DNA of 64,000 nucleotides, from NCBI RefSeq assembly GCF_026410405.1, contig NZ_JAPMLN010000003.1, forward strand, positions 62,001 through 126,000, read 5' to 3'. Source of the stretch: Marinicella gelatinilytica (GTDB taxonomy: Bacteria; Pseudomonadota; Gammaproteobacteria; Xanthomonadales; Marinicellaceae). Of this stretch, positions 1-7,996 are shown in pieces (the first letter of the stretch is position 1; each line of letters opens with the position of its first letter). The notes below the pieces were generated by a model that saw only the letters and a program-made list of their open reading frames with translations, made no database searches and was not told the DNA's origin. The position numbers and the translations under genes were made by a program.

Positions 1-87
1 AAAGTACGTCGCGCCAAATTGTACTACTTACGTGGACTTGAAGGTAAAGCAGCACGTATTAAAGAAAAGCTGGGCACTAAAAAATAA
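1..87 (+). CDS. rplS: 50S ribosomal protein L19, C-terminal end (partial)
   Basis: The window opens inside a reading frame of 28 codons plus TAA. Its visible residues include KVRRAKLYYLRGL and GKAARIKEKLG, the conserved C-terminus of bacterial ribosomal protein L19 (family knowledge: the E. coli end reads RQAKLYYLR...GKAARIKERL). L19 lies at the 30S-50S interface. The start and most of the gene lie outside the window. The next gene, rpmB, begins 22 bases downstream on the same strand, so the two may be cotranscribed. L19 is normally the last gene of rpsP-rimM-trmD-rplS; whether that set lies upstream cannot be seen here. Confidence 0.9.
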   Translation, partial: KVRRAKLYYLRGLEGKAARIKEKLGTKK

Positions 88-109
88 CACGAGCTAAGAG
101 AGAATAGTT

Positions 110-346
110 ATGTCAAGAGTATGCCAGGTTACTGGGAAAAAAACAGTCATGGGAAATAACGTTTCTCATGCCATGAATAAAACTCGCAGACGTTTTCTGC
201 CTAACATTCAGACCCATCGTTTTTGGGTTGACAGTGAAGATCGTTGGGTTAGATTGCGCGTCTCTGCAAAAGGTATGCGAGTGATTGATAAGAAAGGAAT
301 TGATGCTGTATTGGCAGAAATTCGTCATCGCGGAGAAAAGGTGTAA
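110..346 (+). CDS. rpmB: 50S ribosomal protein L28
   Basis: A 78-residue basic protein starting [11 protein letters not shown], with the conserved N-terminal block of L28 (C-x-TGKK, NNVSHA, KTRRRF-PN) and the later R-V-S-KG-R-IDK-GID region. The length equals the usual 78 residues of proteobacterial L28. A purine-rich stretch (AAGAGAGAA) lies just upstream of the ATG. It is followed after 2 bases by rpmG, the common rpmB-rpmG pair, and preceded by rplS. L28 is part of the large subunit and is needed for subunit joining. Nothing is missing or unusual in the protein. Confidence 0.97.
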   Translation: MSRVCQVTGKKTVMGNNVSHAMNKTRRRFLPNIQTHRFWVDSEDRWVRLRVSAKGMRVIDKKGIDAVLAEIRHRGEKV

Positions 347-348
347 TT

Positions 349-504
349 ATGCGAGATTTAATTAAATTGGTGTCAAGTGCCGGAACCGGTCACTATTACA
401 CCACCGATAAAAATAAAAAGAACACGCCTGATAAGATAGCCATGAAAAAATATGATCCGGTTGTCAGAAAGCATGTGATTTATAACGAGAAGAAAATTAA
501 GTAA
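349..504 (+). CDS. rpmG: 50S ribosomal protein L33
   Basis: A 51-residue basic protein, [20 protein letters not shown] at the N-terminus and [19 protein letters not shown] near the end. This is the L33 family pattern ([10 protein letters not shown]...P-K---KKYDP--RKHV-Y-E-K). The ATG begins two bases after the rpmB stop and the rpmB end AAAAGGTG provides a Shine-Dalgarno-like AAAGG. It lacks the CxxC pairs of the zinc-binding form, so it is the zinc-independent (C-minus) type. It probably forms a transcription unit with rpmB. L33 sits near the tRNA exit site of the large subunit. Confidence 0.96.
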   Translation: MRDLIKLVSSAGTGHYYTTDKNKKNTPDKIAMKKYDPVVRKHVIYNEKKIK

Positions 505-525
505 GCTCAATTCAGAGTGCGCTTA

Positions 526-554
526 TTGAACGGTAATAATGATTAGTCTGTTAT
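526..554 (+). promoter_or_regulatory. Possible promoter for rpsB-tsf
   Basis: TTGAAC at 526-531, a 17-base spacer, then TGTTAT at 549-554. The -35 fits sigma-70 well (four of six) and the -10 is a weaker match. It lies in the 161-base gap between rpmG and rpsB and would give a leader of roughly 100 bases, as known for E. coli rpsB. This assignment rests on hexamer matching only. Confidence 0.35.
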
Positions 555-573
555 TACTCAATGTCTATAAAAA

Positions 574-610
574 CCAGTATTCATAACTGGGTGCCCGTAG
601 AAATAGCGGG
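574..610 (+). promoter_or_regulatory. Structured rpsB leader hairpins
   Basis: Two adjacent short hairpins lie in the rpsB 5' leader. CCAGT (574-578) pairs with ACTGG (586-590), and CCCG (594-597) pairs with CGGG (607-610). Gammaproteobacterial rpsB leaders are known to fold into conserved structures through which S2 represses rpsB-tsf. Whether these two hairpins are that element is inference; the stems are short and I cannot align them to the known model. Confidence 0.3.
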
Positions 611-665
611 TTGTTATGATGGGTTTTTATATTGAAAACAACCCTTACAATAGGAAAATAGAATT

Positions 666-1649
666 ATGGCAAACGTAACTGTCAAACAGCTGCTGGAAGC
701 TGGTGCTCACTTTGGGCATAATACCAGATATTGGAATCCTAAAATGGCCCCATACATCTTTGGCGCCCGAAATAAAATTCATATTATCGATTTACGTGAA
801 ACCCAAGCGTTGTTCAATGACGCTTTGAATTTCATGGGTACCATTGCTTCACGTCGAGGCAAAATCTTATTTGTTGGCACTAAACGTGCTGCCAGTAAAG
901 CTATTCGTGAAGAAGCCATCCGTTGTGGTATGCCTTTTGTTTCACACCGTTGGTTAGGTGGCATGTTAACTAACTATAAAACAGTTAAAGCGTCCATCAA
1001 TCGATTAAAAGACATTGAAGCCATGCAAGAAGATGGTCGTATGGAACGATTTGTGAAAAGAGAGCAATTAGCGATGGATCGTGAACGTGCTAAATTGGAA
1101 AAAACCTTAGGCGGTATTAAGGACATGAAGGGTTTACCTGATGCCATATTCATCGTAGATACAAAGTTTGAAACAATTGCCATTAATGAAGCAAAAACCT
1201 TAGGAATTCCGGTGGTTGCTATCGTTGATACCAACAACTATTATAAAGATGTTGAGTATATGATTCCGGCCAATGATGACTCGATGAAAGCCATCCGCTT
1301 ATATGCCGCTACTGTTGCTGATGCCATTTTAGAAGGTAAGGCATCGATGCAAATCAGCACCGATGACAGCGCTGAAAAGGAAGACAAACCGGCAGAGAAA
1401 AAAGCTAAAACGGCTAAGAAAACGTCTGCTAAAAAAGAATCAGCTCAGTCGGATGACAAACAAGTAGTTGAAGAAAAGTCTGATGATTCTAAAGAGCCTG
1501 CTGTTAAATCCAAAGACACGGAAGTGGCTGATGAAGCAGATGATAAAGAAGCAGCAGCTAAAACCACTAAAAAGAAAGTGGCTAAAAAGAAAGTAGCCAA
1601 AAAGAAAACCACCAAGAAAAAAGTTGCTAAAAAAGAAAGCGACGAATAA
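666..1649 (+). CDS. rpsB: 30S ribosomal protein S2 with long Lys/Ala-rich C-terminal tail
   Basis: 327 residues. The first ~228 are an ordinary S2 ([61 protein letters not shown]). S2 is usually about 240 residues; here some 95-100 residues are added. The added part begins acidic/Lys mixed (residues ~230-300) and ends in repeats of the KKKVA type (~302-324), resembling histone H1-like tails. RBS AGGAAAA precedes the ATG. tsf follows after a hairpin, the normal rpsB-tsf order. S2 binds late in 30S assembly and helps hold S1 and the anti-Shine-Dalgarno region. The tail is probably disordered and RNA-binding, which is inference. Confidence 0.97.
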   Translation: MANVTVKQLLEAGAHFGHNTRYWNPKMAPYIFGARNKIHIIDLRETQALFNDALNFMGTIASRRGKILFVGTKRAASKAIREEAIRCGMPFVSHRWLGGMLTNYKTVKASINRLKDIEAMQEDGRMERFVKREQLAMDRERAKLEKTLGGIKDMKGLPDAIFIVDTKFETIAINEAKTLGIPVVAIVDTNNYYKDVEYMIPANDDSMKAIRLYAATVADAILEGKASMQISTDDSAEKEDKPAEKKAKTAKKTSAKKESAQSDDKQVVEEKSDDSKEPAVKSKDTEVADEADDKEAAAKTTKKKVAKKKVAKKKTTKKKVAKKESDE

Positions 1650-1660
1650 TTTAAGGTGAT

Positions 1661-1694
1661 AGATTGGTTTGATGTTCAATCAAACCAATCTTTT
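1661..1694 (+). terminator. rpsB-tsf intercistronic hairpin / attenuator
   Basis: A perfect 13-bp stem (1661-1673 with 1679-1691) has a 5-base loop and a short T run. It sits between rpsB and tsf. In E. coli a terminator-like structure also separates these genes and gives partial read-through, adjusting the S2 : EF-Ts ratio. The T tract is short, so attenuation rather than full termination is likely (inference). Confidence 0.6.
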
Positions 1695-1752
1695 GATTAA
1701 TATGTCACCATAAATTTTACTAGGTGTGGTGATTAAATAACGAGGTAATGAT

Positions 1753-2631
1753 ATGAGTATTACAGCAGCAATGGTTAAAGAGTTGCGTGAAATCACCGGT
1801 GCCGGCATGATGGAATGTAAAAAGGCTCTGGTTGAGACTGAGGGCAACATTGAAGTGGCCGTTGAAAACTTAAGAAAATCGGGTGCTGCCAAAGCGGCTA
1901 AGAAATCAGGCCGAGTGGCTGCAGATGGTATAATTAAAGTTATCACATCTGATGACAACAAAACTGCTTATATTGCTGAAATCAACAGTGAAACTGATTT
2001 TGTGGCAAAAGACAGTAACTTTTTAAAATTTGCTGATACCCTAATTCAAGCTGCCATGGATAACAATGTGGGTTCAGTCGAGTCTTTAATGGCTTGTGAA
2101 GTGGATGGCAAAAGTATCGAACAAGCCAGAACTGATTTAGTGGCAAAAATTGGTGAAAATATCCAGTTACGCCGTATTCAAAAAATCACCCTGGATGAAG
2201 GTCAGGTTGGTTGTTATTTACATGGTAAAAATATTGGTGTCGTGGTTGCAGCGACCGGTGCTGATGAAGAGTTGATTAAAGACATTGCCATGCACGTGGC
2301 AGCTTCTAATCCACAATTTATTGATGCCGATGAAGTGCCTGCGGAAATCTTGGATAAAGAAAAAGAGATTTTGGTGGCGCAAGCACAAGATTCTGGTAAG
2401 CCCGCAGAAATCATTGAAAAAATGGTAGAAGGCCGTGTTCGCAAATATTTGGCTGAAATTACTTTAAAAGGGCAAAACTTTGTCAAAGATCCAGACGTAA
2501 CAGTTGCTAAGTTATTAAAAAATAACAATGCAGATGTGTTAAGTTTTGTTCGCTTTGAAGTTGGTGAAGGTATCGAAAAAGCAGAAGATAATTTTGCCGA
2601 AGAGGTCATGTCACAAGCACGTGGAAACTGA
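1753..2631 (+). CDS. tsf: Translation elongation factor Ts
   Basis: 292 residues, the guanine nucleotide exchange factor for EF-Tu. The N-terminal UBA-like module carries [19 protein letters not shown]. The core carries the TDFVAKD motif that contacts EF-Tu, and the dimerisation region follows. The length is close to the E. coli protein (283). The ATG at 1753 has RBS ACGAGG 8 bases upstream. Its last 11 bases overlap the proposed start of pyrH, so tsf and the downstream cluster are probably cotranscribed and translationally coupled. Confidence 0.97.
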   Translation: MSITAAMVKELREITGAGMMECKKALVETEGNIEVAVENLRKSGAAKAAKKSGRVAADGIIKVITSDDNKTAYIAEINSETDFVAKDSNFLKFADTLIQAAMDNNVGSVESLMACEVDGKSIEQARTDLVAKIGENIQLRRIQKITLDEGQVGCYLHGKNIGVVVAATGADEELIKDIAMHVAASNPQFIDADEVPAEILDKEKEILVAQAQDSGKPAEIIEKMVEGRVRKYLAEITLKGQNFVKDPDVTVAKLLKNNNADVLSFVRFEVGEGIEKAEDNFAEEVMSQARGN

Positions 2632-3343
2632 GTCTTTAAAATACAGTCGCATTCTCCTGAAATTATCAGGAGAAGCGCTGTTAGGCGCTGAGGATTACGG
2701 TATAGATCCTGAGGTCATTAACCGCTTATCCGCTGAAATTTCTCGCGTTCATCAATTGGGTGTTGAAATAGGCATTGTTATTGGTGGTGGTAATATTTTT
2801 CGCGGTGAAGGTTTAAGCAAATCGGGTATTGATCGTGTCACCGGTGATCACATGGGTATGTTGGCGACTGTAATGAATGCCCTGGCTTTACAAAATGCCT
2901 TAGAAAAACAAGGCAATAAAGTACGCGTTATGTCAGCCATTGGTATTCACGAAGTATGTGAAGACTATATTCGCAGACGTGCCATTCGGCATTTGGCTAA
3001 AGGAAATATCGCTGTATTTGCCGCTGGTATAGGTAATCCTTTTTTCACCACTGATTCAGCTGCCAGCTTACGCGCCATTGAAATTAACGCAGATATTGTG
3101 CTTAAGGCCACCAAAGTTGATGGTGTTTATTCGGCTGATCCCGTAAAAGATCCCAATGCGGTTAAATACGATCATCTGACATATGATGAGGTGATTGAAA
3201 AGAAATTGGCCGTCATGGACACGTCAGCTGTGGTGTTGTGTCGAGATCGTAACATGCCCATTCGAATTTTTGATATTAACCGTAAAAACGCCCTCATGGA
3301 CATAGTTAAAGGCGCCAGTATCGGAACCATTGTAACAGCTTGA
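2621..3343 (+). CDS. pyrH: Uridylate kinase (UMP kinase)
   Basis: 240 residues from a GTG start at 2621. The protein phosphorylates UMP to UDP in pyrimidine nucleotide synthesis and belongs to the amino acid kinase superfamily. Visible family motifs are [41 protein letters not shown] and [10 protein letters not shown]. The frame stays open upstream to an ATG at 2546, but that would add 25 residues with no homology inside tsf; the GTG gives the family length (E. coli 241) and the usual 8-10 residues before RILLKLS. The start overlaps the tsf stop by 11 bases. A purine stretch GAAGAGG lies about 15 bases upstream, rather far for an RBS, so coupling to tsf translation is likely. Confidence 0.95.
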   Translation: METESLKYSRILLKLSGEALLGAEDYGIDPEVINRLSAEISRVHQLGVEIGIVIGGGNIFRGEGLSKSGIDRVTGDHMGMLATVMNALALQNALEKQGNKVRVMSAIGIHEVCEDYIRRRAIRHLAKGNIAVFAAGIGNPFFTTDSAASLRAIEINADIVLKATKVDGVYSADPVKDPNAVKYDHLTYDEVIEKKLAVMDTSAVVLCRDRNMPIRIFDINRKNALMDIVKGASIGTIVTA

Positions 3344-3357
3344 ATTTTGGAGTAATT

Positions 3358-3915
3358 ATGATTAATGATGTTGTCAATGAAGCAAAGCAGCGAATGACTA
3401 AAACCATTGAAGCGTTGCGTAATGAATTAAAAGGCGTCCGCACCGGTCGTGCTAACACTAACCTCTTAGATGGTATCATGGTAGATTACTATGGTGCCTC
3501 GTCAGCACTCAATCAGGTCGCTAATGTTGCAGTTCAAGATGCCCGAACGCTGACTGTTACGCCTTGGGAAAAGACCATGATTGAGCCCATTGAAAAAGCC
3601 ATTATGGCATCAAATTTGGGTTTAAATCCAATCAGTGCCGGTATGGTTATTCGAATTCCATTACCGCCATTAACTGAAGAACGCCGTAAAGAAATGGTGA
3701 AGATGGTTGGTCAAATCGCAGAAAACTCTAAAATCAGTATTCGCAATATACGGCGAGACGCCAATAGCCAATTAAAAGCCATGGAAAGTGCTAAAGAGAT
3801 TACTGAAGATGACTTGCGTGGTGGTGAAAAGCAGGTTCAAGAAGTTACCGATAAATTCGTCACTCAAGTTGATGAAGTGGTGGCTGAAAAAGAACATGAG
3901 TTGATGGACATCTAA
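3358..3915 (+). CDS. frr: Ribosome recycling factor
   Basis: 185 residues, exactly the usual length, starting MINDVVNEAKQRM with RBS TTGGAG 7 bases upstream. An earlier in-frame start at 3340 would overlap the pyrH stop and add six residues not seen in the family. Motifs: VRTGRA, LLDGIMVDYYG, ITVTPWEK-type segment (LTVTPWEK), LPPLTEERRKE and IRNIRRDAN. RRF together with EF-G splits post-termination ribosomes. It follows pyrH by 14 bases in the conserved tsf-pyrH-frr order. Confidence 0.97.
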   Translation: MINDVVNEAKQRMTKTIEALRNELKGVRTGRANTNLLDGIMVDYYGASSALNQVANVAVQDARTLTVTPWEKTMIEPIEKAIMASNLGLNPISAGMVIRIPLPPLTEERRKEMVKMVGQIAENSKISIRNIRRDANSQLKAMESAKEITEDDLRGGEKQVQEVTDKFVTQVDEVVAEKEHELMDI

Positions 3916-3940
3916 GGTCTGTCCAGATTGGGAGCCATGT

Positions 3941-4654
3941 ATGAATGTTCAGCACATCGCCATTATCATGGACGGCAATGGTCGGTGGGCTGCGCAAAGA
4001 AAAAGACCTCGCACCTGGGGTCATAAGGCCGGTGTTAAGGCAGTAAAATCCACCCTCAAAGCCTGTGTTCAATCAGGTATAAGTCACCTGACTTTATTTG
4101 CCTTCAGCAGCGAAAATTGGCGTCGCCCTCAATCTGAGGTGAAGCGCTTAATGACCTTGTTTTTGCAATCTTTAGAAAAAGAATCACCGGAATTATTACA
4201 ACAAGGTGTTGCCATTCGATTTATCGGCGATTTATCGGCATTTTCTGAAAAGTTACAAATTAAAATGCAGGAAGTTTCTGCTTTACAACCTGAAGACAAA
4301 CGGCTAACTTTACATGTTGCAGTCAATTATGGTGGTCGTTGGGACATCGTGCAAGCGGCTAAACAATTAGCGTCTATGCATCAGCAAGGAACGCTTGACC
4401 TAAGCGATATAGATGAGTCGCTTTTTAATCGACACACTTGTTTAAGCCAACAACCGCCAATCGATTTGTTGATACGCACCGGTGGAGAGCAACGTATATC
4501 AAATTTTTTATTGTGGCAATGTGCTTATACGGAATTGTTTTTTATCGATACGCTGTGGCCAGATTTTGATGAAAAAGTGTTACAATCTGTATTGGTGGAT
4601 TATAACAAACGAGAACGCCGATTTGGCCAAACCAGCGATCAACTCAATGCTTAA
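3941..4654 (+). CDS. uppS: Undecaprenyl diphosphate synthase (di-trans,poly-cis)
   Basis: 237 residues. It condenses isopentenyl diphosphate onto farnesyl diphosphate to make the C55 carrier lipid precursor for cell wall and O-antigen synthesis. The N-terminal IAIIMDGNGRWA holds the catalytic Asp11; GHKAGV, FAFSSENWRRP and RTGGEQRISNFLLWQ...WPDF are the conserved substrate-binding blocks. RBS GGGAG precedes the ATG. The stop overlaps the cdsA start by 8 bases. The E. coli protein has an N-terminal extension of about 15 residues that is absent here, which is common. Confidence 0.97.
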   Translation: MNVQHIAIIMDGNGRWAAQRKRPRTWGHKAGVKAVKSTLKACVQSGISHLTLFAFSSENWRRPQSEVKRLMTLFLQSLEKESPELLQQGVAIRFIGDLSAFSEKLQIKMQEVSALQPEDKRLTLHVAVNYGGRWDIVQAAKQLASMHQQGTLDLSDIDESLFNRHTCLSQQPPIDLLIRTGGEQRISNFLLWQCAYTELFFIDTLWPDFDEKVLQSVLVDYNKRERRFGQTSDQLNA

Positions 4655-5441
4655 ACAACGCATCATAACAGCTTTAATCTTAGCCCCTTTATTTTTACTC
4701 ATCGTAATCTACGGTCAAAATATAGGGTTTGCCGCCATGGTTTTACTAATCGGTGCTGTGGCCATTTTTGAGTGGTTGAAGATAAATCAGCTACCCATTG
4801 CTATAGTGGCATTAAATGCAGTTAGTATAACCCTGCTGTGTGGCTACTTAATGCGTTGGTTACCGCAACCACTCGAATATTATTGGCTACTTAGTGCTTT
4901 GATCTGGTTACCGGCTTTATTGTGGTTAAAGAACCACCAATGGGGATATCAACAAAAAGGCTTACAAATTATGATTAAGACGCTGTATGGTGTCTTGGCC
5001 ATTATGTTGTTTATGCTGAGTATGCAGCAACTTCATGATCATGAGATGGGTGTTTTCAGGGTTTTGAGTTTGGTTTTTTTAATTTGGGTGGCGGACATTG
5101 GTGCTTACTTCAGTGGTAAGAACTTTGGTCGTCACAAGTTGGCTGTCAATATTTCACCCGGTAAAACTTGGGAAGGTGTCATCGGTGCACAGCTTTTTGT
5201 GGCTATTTATGCCATGATATTAGCCATCGTTTTTCAGTTAAGTATGTTCATTCTGATACCAATTATGATGGTGGTGGCTTTATTTTCAGTGGTGGGTGAC
5301 TTGGTTGCCAGCTTAGGTAAACGTCAAGCAAAGGTTAAAGACAGTTCACAAATCTTACCTGGACATGGTGGCATATTAGATCGTTTCGATAGTATGATTA
5401 TTGCAGCACCTTTGTATTTGATTCTTTTGGACGCTTTATGA
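4647..5441 (+). CDS. cdsA: Phosphatidate cytidylyltransferase
   Basis: 264 residues from ATG 4647 (MLKQRIITALILAPLFLL), matching the usual N-terminus MLK-R. The frame continues upstream into uppS, but that part is out-of-frame uppS sequence. The protein has about eight hydrophobic segments and ends with the CDS signature: GDLVASLGKRQAKVKD, LPGHGGILDRFDS. It makes CDP-diacylglycerol from CTP and phosphatidate, the branch point to all phospholipids. It overlaps uppS by 8 and dxr by 4 bases (ATGA), so coupling is likely. Confidence 0.96.
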   Translation: MLKQRIITALILAPLFLLIVIYGQNIGFAAMVLLIGAVAIFEWLKINQLPIAIVALNAVSITLLCGYLMRWLPQPLEYYWLLSALIWLPALLWLKNHQWGYQQKGLQIMIKTLYGVLAIMLFMLSMQQLHDHEMGVFRVLSLVFLIWVADIGAYFSGKNFGRHKLAVNISPGKTWEGVIGAQLFVAIYAMILAIVFQLSMFILIPIMMVVALFSVVGDLVASLGKRQAKVKDSSQILPGHGGILDRFDSMIIAAPLYLILLDAL

Positions 5442-6610
5442 AGCAGGTTGCAGTATTGGGTGCCACGGGATCTATTGGTGATTCTACTTTGGCGGTAATG
5501 CGGTGTCACCCAGGAAAATTCAAAGTTCATACCTTATCAGCCCACAAAAACAGTGATAAATTACTCACGCTTATTAAAGAGTTTACTCCGCGTCATGTCG
5601 TCATCACGGATAAGACTGCATATAAAGCCGTCAAGTCGACTTGTACAGTCAGCCGTGTTGATATTCACTATGGAGCAGAGGCTTTAAACGCGGCTGTTAA
5701 AGCGTCGGAGATAGATTTGGTGGTGGCCGGGATTGTCGGCAATGCCGGGATGTCTTCTGTCATGGCAGCAATCGAAGCCGGCAAAACCTTGTTATTGGCT
5801 AATAAGGAATCCATCGTGACGGCAGGTTCTTTGGTGATGCCTTTAGCACTTAAAACCGGCGCACGTATAATTCCACTGGACAGCGAACATAATGCCATTT
5901 ATCAGTGCTTGCCTGAAACTTACCAAATTGGAAACCGACCTGAATCAGTGGCTCATCTAACCTTAACCGCCTCCGGTGGTCCTTTTTGGAATACCCCCAA
6001 ATCTGATTTTCCACAAATCACTCCGGCACAAGCCGTGGCTCATCCGCAGTGGGATATGGGCGCTAAGATATCAGTCGATTCAGCAACATTGATGAACAAA
6101 GGTTTAGAAGTGATTGAGGCGCATTGGTTGTTTAATATGCCGGTTGATGAAATTCGTGTGGCCATACATCCACAAAGTATTATTCACTCCATGGTGAACT
6201 ATATAGACGGTTCAATTTTGGCACAAATGGGTGTTCCTGATATGCAAATCCCTATCTCACACGGGTTGGGGCTGGGTCAACGGTTAACCAATAATGCGGC
6301 CTTGTTAGACATTACTGAGATTGGCCAATTACAATTTTATCCTGCAGATTATGAGAAGTTTCCTAATTTAAAATTAGCTCGATTGTCGATTGAAATCGGT
6401 GGTATAGCACCGGCTATTTTGAACGCGGCCAATGAGGAAGCAGTAACGGCTTTTTTAAACAATGAAATCGCCTTTACGAAAATTTCCGATATCAATGATA
6501 GAATGCTGAATTCATTTACTGTAGAAAAGGTTGAGTCTGTGCAACAACTCATTGAATTAGATCAGTTAGTAAGGCGACAAACAAAAGCCTGTATAGCCTC
6601 TTTGAGATAA
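5438..6610 (+). CDS. dxr: 1-deoxy-D-xylulose 5-phosphate reductoisomerase
   Basis: 390 residues, second enzyme of the MEP isoprenoid pathway (DXP to MEP, NADPH and a divalent metal). The NADPH-binding loop LGATGSIGDSTL is at residues 6-17. LLANKES, DSEHNA, TASGGPFW and the SVDSATLMNKGLEVIEAHWLF region (positions about 208-229) carry metal and substrate residues. IHPQSIIHSMV follows. The length is close to the E. coli enzyme (398). Its ATG overlaps the cdsA stop. It places MEP synthesis beside UppS, which uses the product isoprenoids. Confidence 0.97.
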   Translation: MKQVAVLGATGSIGDSTLAVMRCHPGKFKVHTLSAHKNSDKLLTLIKEFTPRHVVITDKTAYKAVKSTCTVSRVDIHYGAEALNAAVKASEIDLVVAGIVGNAGMSSVMAAIEAGKTLLLANKESIVTAGSLVMPLALKTGARIIPLDSEHNAIYQCLPETYQIGNRPESVAHLTLTASGGPFWNTPKSDFPQITPAQAVAHPQWDMGAKISVDSATLMNKGLEVIEAHWLFNMPVDEIRVAIHPQSIIHSMVNYIDGSILAQMGVPDMQIPISHGLGLGQRLTNNAALLDITEIGQLQFYPADYEKFPNLKLARLSIEIGGIAPAILNAANEEAVTAFLNNEIAFTKISDINDRMLNSFTVEKVESVQQLIELDQLVRRQTKACIASLR

Positions 6611-6614
6611 TGTC

Positions 6615-7979
6615 ATGATGACTGTGTTGGCAAGTATATTCTGGTTAATAATCACTTTAGGGGTGTTGGTTACTTTTCATGAATTGGGCCATTTTTTATT
6701 GGCGCGGTTGTTTGGTGTAAAAGTTTTGCGATTTAGTGTGGGCTTCGGTAAGCCAATATGGTCTCGTTTTGACCGTTATGGTACTGAAATTGCGGTGGCG
6801 CCCATTCCTTTGGGTGGTTATGTCAAACTACTGGATGAACGTAATTGTGACGTCAGTGCGTCTGAAAAACATAACGCCTACAATCATAAACCTGCATGGC
6901 AAAAATTCCTCATTATGTTCGCCGGTCCGGCCTTTAATTTTATTTTGGCGTTTCTCCTATATTGGATGATGTTTGTTGTCGGAAAACCGGAAATCAAACC
7001 CACCATTGGAGAGCCCACCAAACTCATGGAACAGGCAGGCTTTAGTGCCAAAGATCAAATTATTGAAGTAGACGGTGAAAAAGTTAACACCTGGTCTGAT
7101 GTGTCCATGTATCTTATTACCGCGGGTTTGGACCGCAGAGACATTCAGGTCACCATTAAAAACAATGCCGGCTCGGTTCAGGAAAAAAACCTTAAACTTT
7201 CACAATTACCCAGCGGCATAAAAGAATCAAAGATGATGTCCGCCATTGGCTTAAAAGCCTGGCAAATGCCAGTGCCGGCTGTTATGGGTGAATTGTCAGA
7301 AGGTTTACCTGCGGCAAAAGCCGGGTTACGAAAAGGTGACGAAATTGTTGCCATCAATGGTGAAACGGTTGAGGACTGGTATCAATTAAGCCAACAGATA
7401 AGTGAACTCTCGCCGCCGTTAACACTCACCTATGTGCGCAACGGTCAAGAGTTTGAAGCGCGAATTAATCAATATGTAACAGATCCGGACAATCCAAAAC
7501 GTCAAGTTATCGGGATTCGACCGATTCAACCGGATGAGCAAGTGGTTGATTATGCTAAAAGCCTTTACTACGAACTGTCTTATGGTCCTTTACAAGCCAT
7601 GCCGATGGCATGGCAAGAAATGCTGAAAATAACTGGCAAATCCTTGGAGATGATAGGTAAACTATTGGTCGGAAAAGCATCCTTAGAAAATTTATCAGGT
7701 CCGATAACCATAGCCCAGGTGGCCAATGATTCAGCGGCCAGAGGATTTTCTTGGTATTTGTCATTTTTGGCATTAATAAGCTTAAGTTTAGGTATCATTA
7801 ATTTGCTGCCGGTACCAATGCTTGACGGCGGTCAGATTTTATTTTTACTGTTTGAGAAAGTAAAAGGTGCGCCGCTAAGTGAGCGATTTGAAATACGTGC
7901 ACAATTACTGGGTATGTTGATGTTAGTTTCTTTAATGACCTTGGCAATTTATAACGACATTTTAAGAACCCTGTCATAA
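6615..7979 (+). CDS. rseP: RIP site-2 zinc metalloprotease (sigma-E activating)
   Basis: 454 residues, inner-membrane intramembrane protease of the S2P family. TM1 carries the zinc motif HELGH (His22-Glu23...His26); a second membrane block FAGPAFNFILAF follows. Two PDZ domains lie in the periplasmic middle (about 115-195 and 200-290), and the second metal motif NLLPVPMLDGGQI is near residue 400. In E. coli it cuts RseA to release sigma-E and also cleans up signal peptides. The gene lies directly before bamA, the usual rseP-bamA-skp order. A neighbouring ATG (6618) is an equally good start. Confidence 0.96.
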   Translation: MMTVLASIFWLIITLGVLVTFHELGHFLLARLFGVKVLRFSVGFGKPIWSRFDRYGTEIAVAPIPLGGYVKLLDERNCDVSASEKHNAYNHKPAWQKFLIMFAGPAFNFILAFLLYWMMFVVGKPEIKPTIGEPTKLMEQAGFSAKDQIIEVDGEKVNTWSDVSMYLITAGLDRRDIQVTIKNNAGSVQEKNLKLSQLPSGIKESKMMSAIGLKAWQMPVPAVMGELSEGLPAAKAGLRKGDEIVAINGETVEDWYQLSQQISELSPPLTLTYVRNGQEFEARINQYVTDPDNPKRQVIGIRPIQPDEQVVDYAKSLYYELSYGPLQAMPMAWQEMLKITGKSLEMIGKLLVGKASLENLSGPITIAQVANDSAARGFSWYLSFLALISLSLGIINLLPVPMLDGGQILFLLFEKVKGAPLSERFEIRAQLLGMLMLVSLMTLAIYNDILRTLS

Positions 7980-7996
7980 ATATAAAAAATTTTAAT

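Noticed and set aside
1561-1640. Near-identical AAG/AAA-rich repeats at the end of rpsB as a CRISPR or minisatellite
   Set aside because: They are in frame, coding Lys-rich repeats of the S2 tail; no spacers and no cas genes.
2214-2609. 131-codon open frame on the minus strand inside tsf
   Set aside because: Antisense shadow of EF-Ts; no RBS and no motif.
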